A stretch of DNA of 33,102 bases, from NCBI GenBank assembly GCA_964531215.1, contig CAZHFK010000007.1, forward strand, positions 1-33,102, given 5' to 3'. The DNA is from WJKP01 sp964531215. Lineage in GTDB: Bacteria > Patescibacteriota > Patescibacteriia > CAIXNZ01. The translations under genes and the position numbers were made by a program. The notes under the pieces were generated by a model that saw only the letters and a program-made list of their open reading frames with translations, searched no databases and was not told the origin of the DNA. Positions 32,830 to 33,102 of the stretch are shown here, piece by piece. The first letter of the stretch is position 1, and the number at the start of each line of letters is the position of its first letter.

Positions 32830-33102
32830 ATGTGCGAAGCGGTAAAGCGGAATAATGGTGGCTTACGGATTGGTGGGCAATTTTTCAATGTCAATGAATG
32901 CTTAATCCAAACTGTCAGAAAATTGGCGCCGGGCTGGTCAGAACAAACTGATCGCAAACTAGCCAAAATAATCGTCAATGGCGTGCCAACTTATGACTTG
33001 TATCGTCCGACTGATGAAGGCATTGAAAGCCGGGCAAATTTCCATGCGCCTGGTGGCCAAAAAATCAGCCTACCTGTCATCATCATGAAAGACGAACCTA
33101 AT
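32830..33102 (+). CDS. Unrecognised protein, 5' part only
   Basis: The ATG at 32830 follows a strong Shine-Dalgarno site (AGGAGG at 32817-32822, 7-nt spacer) and a near-consensus promoter. The frame is open to the window edge (91 residues). The protein begins MCEAVKRNNG and includes GGQFFNVNECLIQTVRKL, IIVNGVPTYDLYRP and GGQKISLPVIIM, and shows no signal peptide or membrane helix. The base composition is clearly less AT-rich than the rest of the window. I do not recognise a family. Promoter and ribosome site together suggest a highly expressed gene. Confidence 0.75.
   Translation, partial: MCEAVKRNNGGLRIGGQFFNVNECLIQTVRKLAPGWSEQTDRKLAKIIVNGVPTYDLYRPTDEGIESRANFHAPGGQKISLPVIIMKDEPN

Noticed and set aside
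32631..32830. CIRCE operator for HrcA upstream of dnaK
   Set aside because: No TTAGCACTC-N9-GAGTGCTAA pattern is present.

Overview
The window looks like a scaffold from an uncultivated member of the Candidate Phyla Radiation (Patescibacteria). This is inferred from the very high A+T content, minus-strand operons with 0-10 nt gaps or short overlaps, few Shine-Dalgarno sites, the mix of small exported and membrane proteins, and the pairing of DnaK/DnaJ, IspG and DUF3467 genes with long coiled-coil or hypothetical genes. TGA ends several genes and tryptophan is encoded by TGG, so the genetic code is standard. Two runs of ten Ns (4782-4791, 22984-22993) are assembly gaps. Reading frame suggests that both true gaps are 2 mod 3 in length, for example 11 nt.

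Layout, all on the minus strand except the last partial gene. (1) 15-3490: housekeeping block with a membrane-anchored methyltransferase, CysS and an unusually long prepilin peptidase. (2) 3560-3694: a possible 44-aa gene in an otherwise empty spacer. (3) 3776-19880: a radical SAM island. It holds eight paralogous radical SAM enzymes with a SPASM-like C-terminal cysteine motif, one of them fused to a roughly 310-residue kinase-like domain. Among them lie a NodU/CmcH-type carbamoyltransferase, a HemW-like radical SAM enzyme, a fold-III PLP decarboxylase, a DUF364 protein, a B12-domain-type radical SAM enzyme and a SPASM/Twitch-type radical SAM enzyme. (4) 19917-23429: a His-Xaa-Ser (Hxs) type RiPP module with a Ser-His-Gly repeat precursor (HxsA-like), radical SAM maturase HxsB, two HxsD-like proteins and a Cys-rich membrane-anchored protein. 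(5) 23458-26277: three secreted proteins, two of which share a Cys-rich C-terminal module, and a five-helix membrane protein, starting just behind an extended -10 promoter. (6) 26337-32630: a strong terminator, then (reading right to left) dnaK, a PIN-like gene, a DUF3467 gene, ispG, a coiled-coil gene and dnaJ. (7) 32645-33102: a divergent intergenic region with two hairpins and a near-consensus promoter, followed by the 5' end of an unrecognised plus-strand gene.

Genes from 26277 down to 3776 run in one direction with almost no spacing, so one or two promoters may drive 22 kb with twelve radical SAM enzymes. My reading is that secreted proteins, a repeat peptide with its maturases, and a large tailoring set were assembled as one accessory locus between housekeeping genes. 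The Hxs assignment is well supported. The product of the paralog array is unknown; carbamoyl transfer, decarboxylation, radical chemistry and a possible phosphotransferase remnant together look like natural-product or surface-molecule tailoring, but this is inference.
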